Source: Pectinophora gossypiella | Taxonomy: Eukaryota > Arthropoda > Insecta > Lepidoptera > Gelechiidae | Direction of reading: 5' to 3' | Assembly (NCBI RefSeq): GCF_024362695.1 | Contig: NC_065415.1 | Span: 14,735,438-14,799,437, forward strand | Length of the DNA stretch: 64,000 nt | Part shown: positions 29,311 to 39,479 of the stretch, piece after piece | Position numbering within the stretch: position 1 is the stretch's first letter | How the letters are laid out: every line of letters begins with the position of its first letter | Notes under the pieces: generated by a model | What the model was told of the DNA's origin: nothing | What the model saw: the letters and a program-made list of their open reading frames with translations, nothing else | Databases searched by the model: none | Program-made: the position numbers and the translations under genes

Positions 29311-29808
29311 GGCCTCTGTGGTCCACTGGTTCTGCGTTGTGCTCACGATCCGGAGGTCCTGGGTTCGATTCCCGGTGGGAGCATATAACAAAAATCACTT
29401 TGTGATCCCTAGTTTGGTTAGGACATTACATGCTGATCACCTGATTGTCCAAAAAGTAAGATGATCCGTGCTTCGGACGCCACATTAAGCCGTTGGTCCC
29501 GGTTACTACTTACTGATGTAAGTAAGTAGACCGGGACCAACGGCTTAACGTGTCTTCCGAAGCAAGGAGGAGCTCGAGATGAAAACTCTTTTTGTGGTCA
29601 CCCATCCTATGACCGGCCTTTGTGAAAGTTGCTTAACTTCAACAATCGCAGACCGAGCGCGTTTACCGCTGCGCCACCGAGCTCCTCAATTAAATGTATA
29701 ATGTGTATAATGCTTCAGAAGGCACGTTAAGCCGTTGGTCCCGGTTACTACTTACTGATGTGAGCGGTAGGTAATTCACCTCACAACCCACACGATAGTA
29801 GTAGAAGT
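29311..29808 (+). mobile_element. SINE-B broken by a reversed SINE-C
   Basis: The SINE-B head (B box GGGTTCGATTCCC at 29363) and body run to 29528. SINE-B resumes at 29712 (AAGGCACGTTAAGCCGTTGG), repeating part of the body, and ends at CACAACCCACACGAT. Because the two families share GCCGTTGGTCCCGG, opposed copies form a hairpin here. Confidence 0.78.
29531..29691 (-). mobile_element. SINE-C head and mid part
   Basis: CCGGGACCAACGGCTTAACG to GCGCCACCGAGCTCCTC, the 5' 160 bases of SINE-C in reverse. The 3' half is missing. Confidence 0.82.
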
Positions 29809-29809
29809 G

Positions 29810-30292
29810 TCTCAGAATCACACTGCAATACTAGACGTGCCATACCTTTTCTGACAGTGGATCGATGAATGAGATGTACTTAAACAAACCAAAAGACCAC
29901 GTGTGTCTCCTTAAACAGCTACGAGTCCAGACGGGCCATAATTTTGGCTTCGATCCATAGTTATTCACGCTGAAGAAGGTTTTATTAGCATCTCAAACGA
30001 GTGTTGGTGACATACAGATACAGTCATGAGCAATATAATGGACTCTGTCGCACTAACATATTTGACATTTAGTGAGACTTGCAGTTCAATTTGTAAAAAA
30101 AGTTAATGTGACATGGTACCAAAGTTGACCGTACATATCTACAGCCAAGTATCACACTGCTTGTCGATTGAATGTTTAAGTATGTTTATTCACTTGTCTT
30201 ATAACTGAAACTAACCGTATTAGTTCTATGCCGAACTGTGAATATATTTTTTTTGATATTTATTTATTTATTAAATCTTAATACCTAATATA
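29810..30292. other. No gene; MITE fragment at 30018-30135
   Basis: ACAGTCATGAGCAATATAAT and GTCGCACTAACATATTTGAC belong to the foldback at 21337-21484. 29866-29965 shares GACCACGTG and ATGAATGAGAT with 31577-31665. Confidence 0.5.
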
Positions 30293-30606
30293 CATAAACA
30301 GCCTATATACGTCCCAGTGCTGGGCACAGGCTTCCCCTCAATCAACCGGAGGGGGCACGGAGCATACCCCACCACGCTACTCCACTACGGGTTGGTGGTG
30401 ATTTTACGGCTTTTAGCTGGGAGCAACGGCTTAACGTGCCCTCCGAAGCACGGATCATCTTATTGTCGGTCAATCAAGTGATCAGCTGTAATATCCTAAC
30501 CAAACTATGGACAAAGTGATGTTTGTGATATGTCCCCACCGGGATTCGAACCCGGGGCCTCCGAATAGTGAGACCAATGCTCAACCACGGGACCACAGAG
30601 GCCGTT
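30293..30606 (-). mobile_element. Chimeric SINE: SINE-B head, SINE-A tail
   Basis: Read on the minus strand, the first 150 bases (GGTTCGAATCCCGGTGGGGA, GATATTACAGCTGATCACTT) are SINE-B type. From the shared GCACGTTAAGCCGTTG onward it is SINE-A type, including CACCACCAACCCGTAGTGG and the CCCAGCACTGGGACG tail. The switch falls within the segment common to both families. Confidence 0.82.
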
Positions 30607-30722
30607 GCCAACCGCTTGTAGCTTAAACAATGTTTTTTTTTATTATTACTACTATAACATAGTTTGTAAGTTTCTTTTTGTAACTAACAAGTGGGCCTAT
30701 GTTGCCTAATTATTTTTTTCTG

Positions 30723-30798
30723 TAGCCTAATTAATGTCCCACTGCTGGGCAAAGACCTCCCCCTTCTCTTTCCAATCCTCCCTGTCCCTGCCTGCCTA
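30723..30798 (-). pseudogene. RTE-type LINE extreme C-terminus
   Basis: Minus-strand frame GRDREDWKEKGEVFAQQWDI, then N and a stop. This is the terminal peptide of another RTE subfamily (compare GEAYAQQW at 28280). Only about 25 codons remain. Confidence 0.68.
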
Positions 30799-30946
30799 AT
30801 TATGGTAAAATAAATATAAATGTCATATGTAAGTGTTTAATGAGTTTAAGAATGTTTATTTACTCATTTGTACTGTGTACTCTGTGCCTTGCCACTTTTT
30901 TTTTGCCATGCCACGTATAGTCACCACTTACACCTTGCGTGGTTGG

Positions 30947-31083
30947 CCCTGAGCCGAGGTCCGCGCCCAATAGGGCACCCTCAAGCCCGTTGTCTTAAAT
31001 TTTGTACCGGGTGGGAGCCCTTAGTGCTCCCCATTTTTCAGCCTAAATAGTTAATGCCACATGAGGCAAAAATACAACAAATC
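30947..31083 (+). mobile_element. D retroposon, 5'-truncated
   Basis: GCCCTGAGCCGAGGTCCGCG to AATACAACAAATCACGCC. Diverged 3' part of the family. Confidence 0.7.
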
Positions 31084-31119
31084 ACGCCAATAAGAGCTTA
31101 GAACTCTCATTCAACCATA

Positions 31120-31515
31120 AGCATCAGCATAAGGAATAACGGCAACTCTCCGCTCCCCACCAGCGGCTAAACTTGGTTTACCTCACCCCTCCTCGGTCTT
31201 CCTTTAGCGTTCAATCGTATGGCGTCAGATGTCACACACACAGATGCGCGTGTACGATAACGTCAATGTGTCTTCTTTTTCGTCGTTCCCTCACTGGTGA
31301 GGATCGCGACCACAGGTTATGGTTTTCCACTCGGTACGGCTATATGCTGCGTGGACCGTTCTCTGTATGCTGCCGCCCACCGTCTTCTTCAGGATGTCAG
31401 ACCACCTCGTAGGTGCCCTTCCTCGCGCACGTTTACCATCAATTTGCCACGTTTGACGTCAATGTGTAGTGCCTGTGTAAAACGAGGTGTTTTGTATGAA
31501 GTGTCCTGGTGATTT
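31120..31515 (+). repeat. N repeat, longest copy
   Basis: ACTCTCCGCTCCCCACCAGC, GGCGTCAGATGTCACACACA and AAACGAGGTGTTTTGTATGA delimit a block of about 390 bp shared with 24560-24830 and 63425-63815. Overlapping frames show no motif. Confidence 0.5.
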
Positions 31516-31892
31516 AACTAAGAATCAATCGTGAATGAAGCCAAGTCCCATGCAGTCTGCAAGGCTCAGTCATCATCAATGAATGAGATATAAACACAGT
31601 GGGACCACGTGCATCTCCTTACAAGCCCCCGCCGAGCCATAGTTTTGGATCCAATCCATAAAATAAGGGACCAATGACTTAACCCCGCTACTACTGCACA
31701 TATTTAGCCGAGTAGAGACCCTGTCAGTTATAGGTATCTTGGATAAGTCTCGCGCGGGACCTGTCATTTTTATCGGGAAAAAAAATATGTGCGGTGATCA
31801 GAGAACACTGCGTTATCTCCAATAATTATGTAGTTTTGCCTGTAAAGTTTACCGGGAGTTTAAAAAAATGGTGATTTTATAGATTTTGATCT

Positions 31893-31988
31893 GGGGGGTT
31901 AAAAAGGCCACATCAAAGCAATTCATCTAAAAAGCAATCTTGCTATTTGGTATTTGTTTGCATTGGCACTGACTTTTATGATATACCA
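31893..31988. mobile_element. MITE-I left half, cut by SINE-A
   Basis: CTGGGGGGTTAAAAAGGCCA at the left end. The right arm is not found after the SINE, so the element was already partial or was deleted later. Confidence 0.7.
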
Positions 31989-32335
31989 AACAGCCTCCGT
32001 GGTCTAGTGGTTAGAGCGTTAGGCTCACGATCTGGAGGTCCGGGTTCGATTCCCGATGGGGACATTGTCGAAATCACTTTGTGAGACTGTCCTTTGTTTG
32101 GTAAGGACTTTTCAGGCTTGAATCACCTGATTGTCCGAAAAAGTAAGATGATTCCGTGCTTCGGAGGGCACGTTAAGCCGTTGGTCCCGGCTATTAGCCG
32201 GAAAAACACCTCCACCAACCCGCATTGGAGCAGCGTGGTGGAGTATGCTCCATACCCCCTCCGGTTGATTGAGGGGAGGCCTGTGCCCAGCAGTGGGACG
32301 TATATAGGCTGTTTATGTATATGTATAATATGTAA
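31989..32335 (+). mobile_element. SINE-A, full length, inserted in MITE-I
   Basis: Flanked by the 11-base duplication ATGATATACCA (31978-31988, 32336-32346). Very close to the copy at 41242, with all Pol III boxes intact, so this is one of the youngest copies. Confidence 0.93.
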
Positions 32336-32346
32336 ATGATATACCA

Positions 32347-33015
32347 GATGGTAAAAACCATTAAAAAATAACACTTTTAAACTGAACATTTCGAATTTTC
32401 CTCAAAGAGATACAACTACCATAACGAAGCCTAGACTACTTTGACGAAGCCTGTGGTGGATTTAATGCTGTTTTATTTAGTTTTTCTTGCAATAATTACG
32501 TTGAATAAATGACTACCATAATGTATCTAGTGAAATATGATCTACCAGACCTTTCTACCAGAAGTTTAAAGACGTCATTAATTACCAATTGTGGTTGGTT
32601 GCAAGATGTCTTCTTTTGGCTGTGGCTTTTGTCGTGTGTCGAATTACGGAGAGCGGTGTCTGTCTGTCCAAAGAATCAATCAACTGATGGCAGCCCTACT
32701 TCGCAGCCTGAGTAAGGCAGGGCGCCTTAACAGGTGACCGCTAAAGATGCTCTTAACCAGTGCGATTTTCTTTTTTGGTGCGACCATCCCCAAAAGGAAT
32801 GTCTGGGTTACATAACGTTGTATGAATGGGTTTACGTTTGGTTTACGTTTTGTTTTTGATTAGTTAGGAAAGTGGTTCGACTGTTATGGTGGATGTTGGT
32901 ACACACGACGCTTTTGGTTGTGGACTGAAACGTTTTGGTCCGTTTAGGTTTGTGTTTGGTATGGGAACGTGTGAGTTGTTGAGATAGGTCTAGTTTAGTA
33001 GGTAACTAGGTAAGA
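32347..33015. other. No recognised feature
   Basis: 32485-32525 shares GTTGAATAAATGA with LINE-G tails. Otherwise no exon, repeat or RNA gene is recognised. GTTTACGTTTGGTTTACG at 32829 is a short tandem. Confidence 0.5.
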
Positions 33016-33019
33016 TAAG

Positions 33020-33150
33020 GTGCAAAAGTCCAATCAGTTTCTTGCAAAGTAATAAATTAACTGTTTTCGCTTAAGACCTTTGTTACATGTCGTTTCTGTA
33101 ATAGACCAAAAACATCTACAAAAACGTCAGTTTTATAATTATGACAATTA
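33020..33150. mobile_element. Y repeat, uninterrupted
   Basis: GCAAAAGTCCAATCAGTTTC to ACGTCAGTTTTATAATTATG. It provides the reference for the copy split at 13728-14525. Confidence 0.55.
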
Positions 33151-33199
33151 ATGATTCATAATTAAGAGGGCAAGAGTGAAGGCGCTTTTCCTGCAGGCA

Positions 33200-33560
33200 T
33201 AACTTGGAAGTGGTTTTAATAATAATAATAATATCATTTATTTCAGGCATAAAACAAACCCATATACAACAAAAATAAAAGATACAATAAAATAAAATTA
33301 TACAATAAAATGATATAAAATATGAAATAAAATAGGTCATACAATATTATTATTATGTTTTCCCAGGCCGATGTAGGGACATCCAATGTTTCGCAAAAGG
33401 GTTTGCGAAGTCTTCACTGATAGTCATCAGGATACCGTTCTGGCTGTTACGGAGCCGGTCCCAGAAGGAGGCAGTTCTTAGAATGGAGTAGACGTCAGGC
33501 ACTCGCGCGTCAGCGAACATGCCCGATGCACTGCAGTAACGGGGTAGTTTCATTATAATA
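33200..33560 (-). pseudogene. LINE C-terminal fragment (FADARV...HWMSLHRP type)
   Basis: Minus-strand frame 33553-33353: KLPRYCSASGMFADARVPDV, then ILRTASFWDRLRNSQNGIL and FAKHWMSLHRPGKT with a stop. The order CSAS-x-MFA-x-ARV followed by a short helical tail is one I associate with C-termini of Lepidoptera LINE proteins. An AT-rich 3' UTR with ATTATTATTATG and repeated AAATAAAAT follows to about 33210. There is no catalytic domain. Confidence 0.6.
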
Positions 33561-33754
33561 CGAAAAGCGTCATTATCTTATTCTTTTTCTTATTTTCGTT
33601 TTCTTATTTTACGTTTTCTTATTCTCCTTATATGTATTATTATATTGTATAGGCTATTTGTTTATATATATATTATGTATTATTTTTTATTTTATTATTA
33701 CTCTTTTCTTATGTTTTATTTTTGTTCGTTTTGATGTTTATGATTTTTTTTTCA

Positions 33755-33955
33755 TGATGATAATCTCCATAGCGTTATCCCGTTTTGACAGGGTCCGCTT
33801 GTCTAACCTAAATATTTGATAGGTCAGATTTTTTTACAGAAGCGACTGCCTGACCTTCCTACCCGTGAAGCCCAAAACAGAAAATGCATTTCTCGGGAAT
33901 GTGGATTTCCTCACGATATTTTCCTTCACCACTGAGCATTTATGATCCAAACAAC
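33755..33955 (-). mobile_element. SINE-H, 5'-truncated
   Basis: ATGATGATAATCTCCATAGC tail, then TCCTCACGATATTTTCCTTC. The tRNA-like head is missing. Confidence 0.75.
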
Positions 33956-33989
33956 TAATTATCATGTTTATATTATGTTTCAATTTTCC

Positions 33990-34225
33990 GAAGTTCCATC
34001 CCTTTTCTTGGAAGGTCTACCGGGCAACGCGCACGTTTCGAATACTGAGCGCATATGCGCGTGCGCCTTACTTTACTTTCCGCGCACATCCGCCGGACGC
34101 GCACCGTTGCGGGTTTAGGCCTAATTCGCCCGCCGCCATATTGTATGCGCGGGAGTCTACGTTGTTGTCACATGTGTCGATTACCTTTGTGCTTGGAGGT
34201 TGGAAAGGTCAAAAGGTATGAAGAA
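33990..34225 (+). promoter_or_regulatory. GC- and CpG-rich island, possible promoter
   Basis: About 55-60% GC with many CpG (GCGCATATGCGCGTGCGCC, CCGCCGGACGCGCACC), against about 35% around it. CGCCGCCATATTG at 34130 matches the YY1/Pho core (GCCAT). A consensus-like donor AAAG|GTATGA lies at 34215. No coding frame I trust. It could be the first exon of an unseen gene or noncoding RNA, or the remains of a GC-rich repeat. Confidence 0.25.
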
Positions 34226-34690
34226 GATGATGATGGTTAAAGGTTTTAGTAGTTAGTTAAGTAGACACATATATGTGTTTTTTTTTTGTTAGCATTTAGA
34301 TTCTTATAGCGTTTTACATTTGTGCTATCTTGCTGTTAATTTCCCTAAAAATAAATAAATAAATAATAAATAAGTCTGTCTGTATGACCAATACAATACT
34401 TAATAATATTTGCACAATGCTTATTATAAATGAAAACAAATGCAAATCTAACCCTAGCTTTAAGTTTGCATTGTTACTAACATCTATGGACCTGTGTCTG
34501 AAAAGAAATAATTTGAATTTGAAAAGCAATTGGTTTAAAGCAAACTTAGGTTATATAAGCTTAAGATTATATCTCTACTCCATCGCAAGATGAACTAAAT
34601 AACTCACGAAGCTTTCTGTTAGACCAACGTGATAATGGTGAGCCGTATCGCCGTCTACAATGGTCGAGCCAACTGTGTTAGGTGGTGGTA
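34226..34690. other. No gene; J-type block at 34608-34680
   Basis: GAAGCTTTCTGTTAGACCAA and GTGAGCCGTATCGCCGTCTA match 61681-61740 in reverse. The frame at 34384-34593 has no motif. Confidence 0.45.
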
Positions 34691-34702
34691 TTTATTTCTA
34701 GT

Positions 34703-35027
34703 CTTCTTCTTATCGTGTGGGTTGTGAGGTGACGTACCAACCTCATCAACCCTGGTGTCAGGGTTACTATTGAGCCGCCAAAGGCCCCTGACATGACTCA
34801 TGTAACGACTACTTACTTACATCAGTAAGTAGTAACCGGGACCAACGGCTTAACGTGCCTTCCGAAGCACGGATCATCTTACTTTCGGACAATCAGGTGA
34901 TCAGCCTGTAATGTCCTAACCAAACTAGGGATCACAAAGTGATTTTTGTGATATGTCCCCACCGGGATTCGAACCCGGGGCCTCCGGATCGTGAGTCCAA
35001 CGCTCAACCACTGGACCACAGAGGCCG
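34703..35027 (-). mobile_element. SINE-B, full length, 325 bp
   Basis: Flanked by TTATTTCTAGT (34692-34702, 35028-35038). Head with B box GGGTTCGAATCCCGG, body and the TATCGTGTGGGTTGTGAGG tail are all intact. This is the best reference copy of the family here. Confidence 0.93.
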
Positions 35028-35039
35028 TTATTTCTAGTA

Positions 35040-35602
35040 AAAAAAAGGTTTCACGAAGAATAAACCGCACCTACCTATACAATATGGCGTTTGTTATGCA
35101 ATTGGCGCGAAAGTAACTGTCCACCTCCTTCCGGTGTCACAGGAAATGCGTTATAGTGCGCGCGCGCAACCGTGTCAGTTATGATTGACATTGAAATTGG
35201 TATATTAGCATAGCCGCCAATGGTTTAGTGACCTTAACTGTTTAATGGACCCCTAAAAGTGCCCCGTTAATCTGGATTTAAACACGCATTCATGACCAGT
35301 AGGTATAAAGCACTCTCTTTAGAACCCTGTCGCACTAACATGTTTGACATCTACTAAGACTAACATAACAATTGGTCAAAAACGTTAATGTGACTGGGGC
35401 CTTAGTTCATGTGACTTGACCACTTAGAAAGTTGCAAACGGTCATAAAAACAGTCCGTCACGCCTTCACAAGCCACTTCCGAAGGGGTAGGGTGTATATA
35501 CTATACACCCATTCCGCGCCAGCTATGTTTAAGCTCCATGTAATAGGAAGCGAACCTATTGATATTAACCGGGCACAAATCCTAGAAATCACGCATCAAT
35601 GA
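35040..35602. other. No gene; MITE fragment at 35290-35420
   Basis: CTGTCGCACTAACATGTTTG belongs to the foldback family at 21337. The rest holds CpG-rich 35150-35170 (GTGCGCGCGCGCAAC) and otherwise nothing recognised. Confidence 0.45.
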
Positions 35603-35695
35603 GGTAAAAAACTGCCTATTTCTTCCACCAGGTGTCGCTTCTGTCGTGTGTTCTTAAATTTTGATAATTGTCCATACTGTTTAAGTAAAGAAACA
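35603..35695. mobile_element. MITE-O left half
   Basis: AAAACTGCCTATTTCTTCCA and GTGTTCTTAAATTTTGATAA match the left arm and inner part of 2712-3018. SINE-T follows immediately. Confidence 0.7.
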
Positions 35696-35705
35696 TATCA
35701 CATCC

Positions 35706-35832
35706 CACTCGCGTCAGACAGAATACTGCGGGGGCGGAAGGCAAGAGGGAAACCACTGCCCTATTTTTCCCTAAAAAATAGCATTGAGAATACTACACCG
35801 ACAAGAGCGTGGCTCTTAAATTAATTATGATG
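35706..35832 (+). mobile_element. SINE-T
   Basis: ACTCGCGTCAGACAGAATAC, GGCAAGAGGGAAACCACTGC and the tail CTACACCGACAAGAGCGTGG with CTCTTAAATTAATTATGATG. The tail matches LINE-R (11440-11480) over about 45 bases. Confidence 0.75.
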
Positions 35833-35965
35833 AAGTGACATCGTAAGGAATACCGAGATAATATCAAGTGGAATTTTTCATTGCGAAAGTATGGAATTGA
35901 AAATAATTTAAAAAAAGCATGCAAAAAACATTATGCGTCGGAAAAGTCCACTTAATATTAACTTA
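35833..35965. mobile_element. MITE-E, partial
   Basis: GTGACATCGTAAGGAATACC at the left, core TATGGAATTGAAAATAATTT, and a right part ending in CTCATGAGCTAGATCAG. The right terminus is lost. Confidence 0.72.
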
Positions 35966-36120
35966 GACTCATGAGCTAGATCAGCTCTCTCAGTATCCAG
36001 CATGGTGACATTAACATCAAGGGTGCCACCTTTAATCGACTTTTAAAATAAGTACTTAAAAAAGTTTTATAAAACAGCAAAGACGTTCTGCAATCTCAAA
36101 CCACATACCTACTATCCTAA

Positions 36121-36443
36121 TCCAGTTGCATCTCCCTAGCATTATCCCGTTTTTCACAAGGTCCGCTTAACTAACCTGAAGATTTGACAGGTCCGGTTTT
36201 TTACAGAAGCGTCTGACCTTCCAACCCGCGAAAGGAAAACCAACCGAATACAGGTTAGGTCACAGCTAGCTCACCTCCGAAAATGCATTTTTCTTCACCG
36301 CTGAACACGTGATAATCATTTATGATTCAAAACATGAATTCGAAAACAAATTCGACAATCATTGGTTTGGGCCTATGCTGGTTTCGAACCTGTGACCTCA
36401 AAGTGAAAGGCAAGTGTTCTACCAACTGGACTACCACGGCTCA
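36121..36443 (-). mobile_element. SINE-H, near full length
   Basis: TCTCCCTAGCATTATCCCGT tail at the left. tRNA-like head at the right (complement of GTAGTCCAGTTGGTAGAAC and GGTTCGAAACC). Confidence 0.85.
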
Positions 36444-36654
36444 CCAACTCAAGCTCACCTATTCAAGTTATAAACCGAATATAATATCGCTACAATCTCG
36501 ATCTGCGCACAAATTACCTGCCTTGGGAAATCTCCACTCTTCCAAACTTAGATTGTCTTCTTGCGCATAATTTCAGTTTTATACTTTCCAAGTTTCTGTA
36601 TATAGATGGATTTTGAAGCTTCACTGAAAACTTTTGAGTGTGGACTTTTTATTG

Positions 36655-36755
36655 TTCAAGGCCCCTGTGGTCTAGTGGTTTAAAGTTGGGCTCACGATCC
36701 GGAAGTCCCGGGTTCGAATCCCAGTTGGGACACATCACATAAATCACTTGATAAT
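36655..36755 (+). mobile_element. SINE-B head
   Basis: GCCCCTGTGGTCTAGTGGTT and CCCGGGTTCGAATCCCAG. Only the tRNA-derived 100 bases remain, next to a reversed LINE-C end. Confidence 0.78.
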
Positions 36756-36765
36756 ATCTTTCAAA

Positions 36766-37128
36766 TTCAAATTCAAAAATATCTTTATTCAGCAGGTAAC
36801 ATAGTTCACTTTGAATCGTCAATTTTTACATAGCGAACGTCTCATCCGCCTAAAACTACTGCAGCTTCTCACAACCTGTATAGCCGGGGAAAAGAAGTTG
36901 CAAGAAAAACCTCGGCACAGGGCCCTAGACGTTCTTTTAAAAAAAATAAAAATAAACATAAAATATTGGTATACAATTGAGTAATTTAGCTGCCTAATAT
37001 CAGTTCTGAGACAGTTAATCCCATGCATTCATATCTTCTAAATAATCACTAACTTTATAATAACCTTTTTTGTAAAGTTTTTGTTTAACTACTGTCTTTA
37101 AACAGTTGAAAGGCAAATTCTGAATGTC
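36766..37128 (-). mobile_element. LINE-C 3' end
   Basis: (AAATTC)n at the left edge is the complement of the hexamer tail. The 3' UTR and the last codons of the LINE-C protein follow, up to GGCAAATTCTGAATGTC. It lacks the inverted duplicate seen at 17791, so it shows the normal 3' structure. Confidence 0.88.
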
Positions 37129-37190
37129 TCTGAATGTATCTAGTTTGTTTAGTACATTACAGGCTTACCCTCTTGCTCTGATCTCACTCT

Positions 37191-37600
37191 ATTTTTTTTT
37201 TGTTTAGGTTTTCCCTGATGGGTAAGGCAAAGGGAACTATGCCCATACAGCCATATCTTACGTATTTTTTTTCTTGATGATTGATGAAATGATGAAAGGT
37301 GATGATGATGAAACCTAAGCCCCCACCCTCGGAGTAGACTCCTACTCCGAACCCCAAACGAATTAACTCAAAAGTCCGCATAAACTTTCGAGTTATGAAG
37401 CGGCTTCTTGGCACGAAGCGAAAATAGGCAGATACAATTTGTTCATTGAATACCCCGATATAATAACACTCGCGAATGTCTTCCGACTAACTTAATGTGA
37501 TTATTAACCACAAAACACCACTTCGTATTAATTATTTAGATTATTCAATTAAGAAAGCAACTGTCCCGTTCCCGTTTCCCGCCAAAAAGCCTAATCCCAC
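37191..37600 (-). mobile_element. MITE-K, single copy
   Basis: GTTTAGGTTTTCCCTGATGG, AACTATGCCCATACAGCCAT, CCACCCTCGGAGTAGACTCC and GAATGTCTTCCGACTAACTT recur at 53925-54310 (same strand) and 54372-54676 (opposite). Frames across it are incidental. Confidence 0.7.
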
Positions 37601-37662
37601 TCTAGGTGTGGTCGGCACAACATGTATTACTTTTTCATTCAATTCTGTCAGTTGTCATCTCC

Positions 37663-37730
37663 GACCTGTCAAATCTTCAGGTTAGGTAAGCGGACCCTGT
37701 GAAAAACAGAATAACGGAAGGGGGATGATG
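37663..37730 (+). mobile_element. SINE-H tail fragment
   Basis: GACCTGTCAAATCTTCAGGT to GGGGGATGATGATT. Confidence 0.7.
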
Positions 37731-37768
37731 ATTATGAATCATCATTTCCACGTTAAAAGAAATTGTAC

Positions 37769-37947
37769 ATCATAGAAGGAAAGCTAGAAGGAAAGAGAGG
37801 AATCGGAAGACCAAGAAGAGCTTACAAGGAACAGATTAAAGAAAAGGTTAACGTTATATCTTGTAGGGAAATCAAGGAATTGGCCTTTGATAGACTGGAA
37901 TGGAAAATGCTACACCGACAAGAGCGTGGCTCTTAAATTCATGATGA
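37769..37947 (+). pseudogene. LINE-R C-terminal fragment
   Basis: The frame IIEGKLEGKRGIGRPRRAYK through LAFDRLEWKMLHRQERGS ends at a TAA (37934-37936) and an ATGATGATG tail. It is about 90% identical to 11300-11467, with no frameshift, and more severely 5'-truncated. Confidence 0.75.
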
Positions 37948-37949
37948 TG

Positions 37950-38445
37950 ATGAGAAATTGTAACGCTTTTTGCATTTTAAAGACGTAAAATATATCATAA
38001 ATAGTCTCTGAAAGGGTCATTATAATCATTATTCATCGTTTTTTTTTTCTAATCGATTAACTAGTTATTTATTTTTCCCCCAGTAAACATATAGCTAAGC
38101 AAATTATAAAGACATCCAATACTCAATAATATGGCACATTGAAATGACTTTATGCCTTATTAGTGTAACTTCTAGTATGGCCAGGCCTCGTCTCGGAGTA
38201 GGGCTAATGAGCTAAATTGACATAAATTGATCGAAGGTAATTACTGCGGAAAAATATTACCAGCATAATTAGATGCTTTAACTATGTACATTCCTGCAGT
38301 TGTCAGGAAATGTGATTTATTTGGGTCAGCCGTGATGGAAATAAGACACGATTTATTTCTTCAATATGGCATCCCCATTGACCACCAATCTGTTATAAAA
38401 TAACATAAATATTTGCCAAATGTAAGTACTTACTTTTATTTACCC
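37950..38445. other. No recognised feature
   Basis: AT-rich; no exon, RNA gene or shared repeat seen. Confidence 0.5.
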
Positions 38446-38645
38446 AATGTCCCTCGGTAATTATCGCATTTCCAAATACAAACGAATGATAATTTCCATG
38501 TTTCCATATTCGATTTATGAAAAAAATCAACAATAAAGTACTCAGTTCGGAATTCAAATTCTGACACACGATAAATCGAATAGTTGATACATGGAAATTA
38601 ACATTCTTTTGTATTCGGAAATGCGATAATTGCCAAGGGGCATTA
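38446..38645. mobile_element. MITE-P, full length, 200 bp
   Basis: Arms TATCGCATTTCCAAATACAA...CATGTTTCCATATTCGATTT and the complement (AAATCGAATAGTTGATACAT ... TATTCGGAAATGCGATAATT), about 70 bases each. A second copy at 41165-41640 is split by SINE-A. Confidence 0.85.
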
Positions 38646-38738
38646 AGAAAATCAAAGCATTGTTTTTGTTGTTGAGGAGTTCCTAACGCCGCTTTTTTTC
38701 CAAGTCGTAATAAGTAAGTAAATAGAATAGGCTAGTTT

Positions 38739-39008
38739 CCAACTATCAGTCTGTTTTCTACTATCAATTGGTCAATTTTTACTAAACGTCAAAACACGAA
38801 ATTACTATAGAATTTGTATGAAAAAGCAAACTGTGACGTCATAGAAAAACGTGACAAAATGTCGCACTTACTATTAAATAGGTACATTTTTCATTATTAA
38901 AATTCATAAATAAGTTTTTTTTTTAAACTTTTTTGACACCTTTCGATCTGTCTTTATTTAGTAATCAGAATTTCATAATTTATCTTTGACCTAGGAAACT
39001 ACCCAATT
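38739..39008. mobile_element. MITE-Q, near full length
   Basis: AACTGTGACGTCATAGAAAA, TTCATAAATAAGTT and ATCTGTCTTTATTTAGTAAT. This copy has no insert, in contrast to 9970-10236. Confidence 0.72.
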
Positions 39009-39108
39009 GTAGGATATAACTAAATTAAATAGAACAGTGCTTCCTCTGTGAGCATTAACAAAAAAACGATTTTCGATTTTGTCTAACCAAAATATCCTAC
39101 TGTAAGTT
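39009..39108. mobile_element. Possible small MITE
   Basis: GTAGGATATAACTAAATTA at the left and ACCAAAATATCCTAC at the right form a loose terminal inverted repeat around about 70 AT-rich bases. It occurs once in this window. Confidence 0.35.
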
Positions 39109-39312
39109 TGACAGTTCATTGAAAAAATGTTCGTTAGATACTTGTAAGGAAATTAACTTAATAAATCAACCTAATAGACATTGATTTATTCAACGACAGC
39201 GAAACGGATGTCATATTAGGTATAATTATAATACAAATTAATCACACCATAAATCTATTTAAACGCTTGTAGAGGTACTTAATAGTAAAAGAGGAAAATG
39301 TACTACGTACTT

Positions 39313-39476
39313 GGGTGAATATCAAAATTTTAAGTTTGGTGGCGAAATTTAATATTATTTTTTCGTGAAAAATTGGGTTCCGACATGAAAAAAATCCAAA
39401 AGGATCTTGGGTTCCGACAATTTTTCACGAAAAAATAATATTCGCCACCAAACTTGGCAGATTTTGACATTCACCC
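39313..39476. repeat. Hairpin-forming foldback element, 164 bp
   Basis: GGTGAATATCAAAATTTTAAG... on the left pairs with ...TTTTGACATTCACC on the right. The inner arm TTTTTTCGTGAAAAATTG is repeated exactly in reverse. GGGTTCCGACA occurs directly on both sides of the loop. Probably a MITE. Confidence 0.75.
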
Positions 39477-39479
39477 ACT

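Noticed and set aside
32094..32389. 81- and 88-codon frames on both strands
   Set aside because: Both lie in SINE-A; the same frames recur at each SINE-A copy (for example 23139, 9088).
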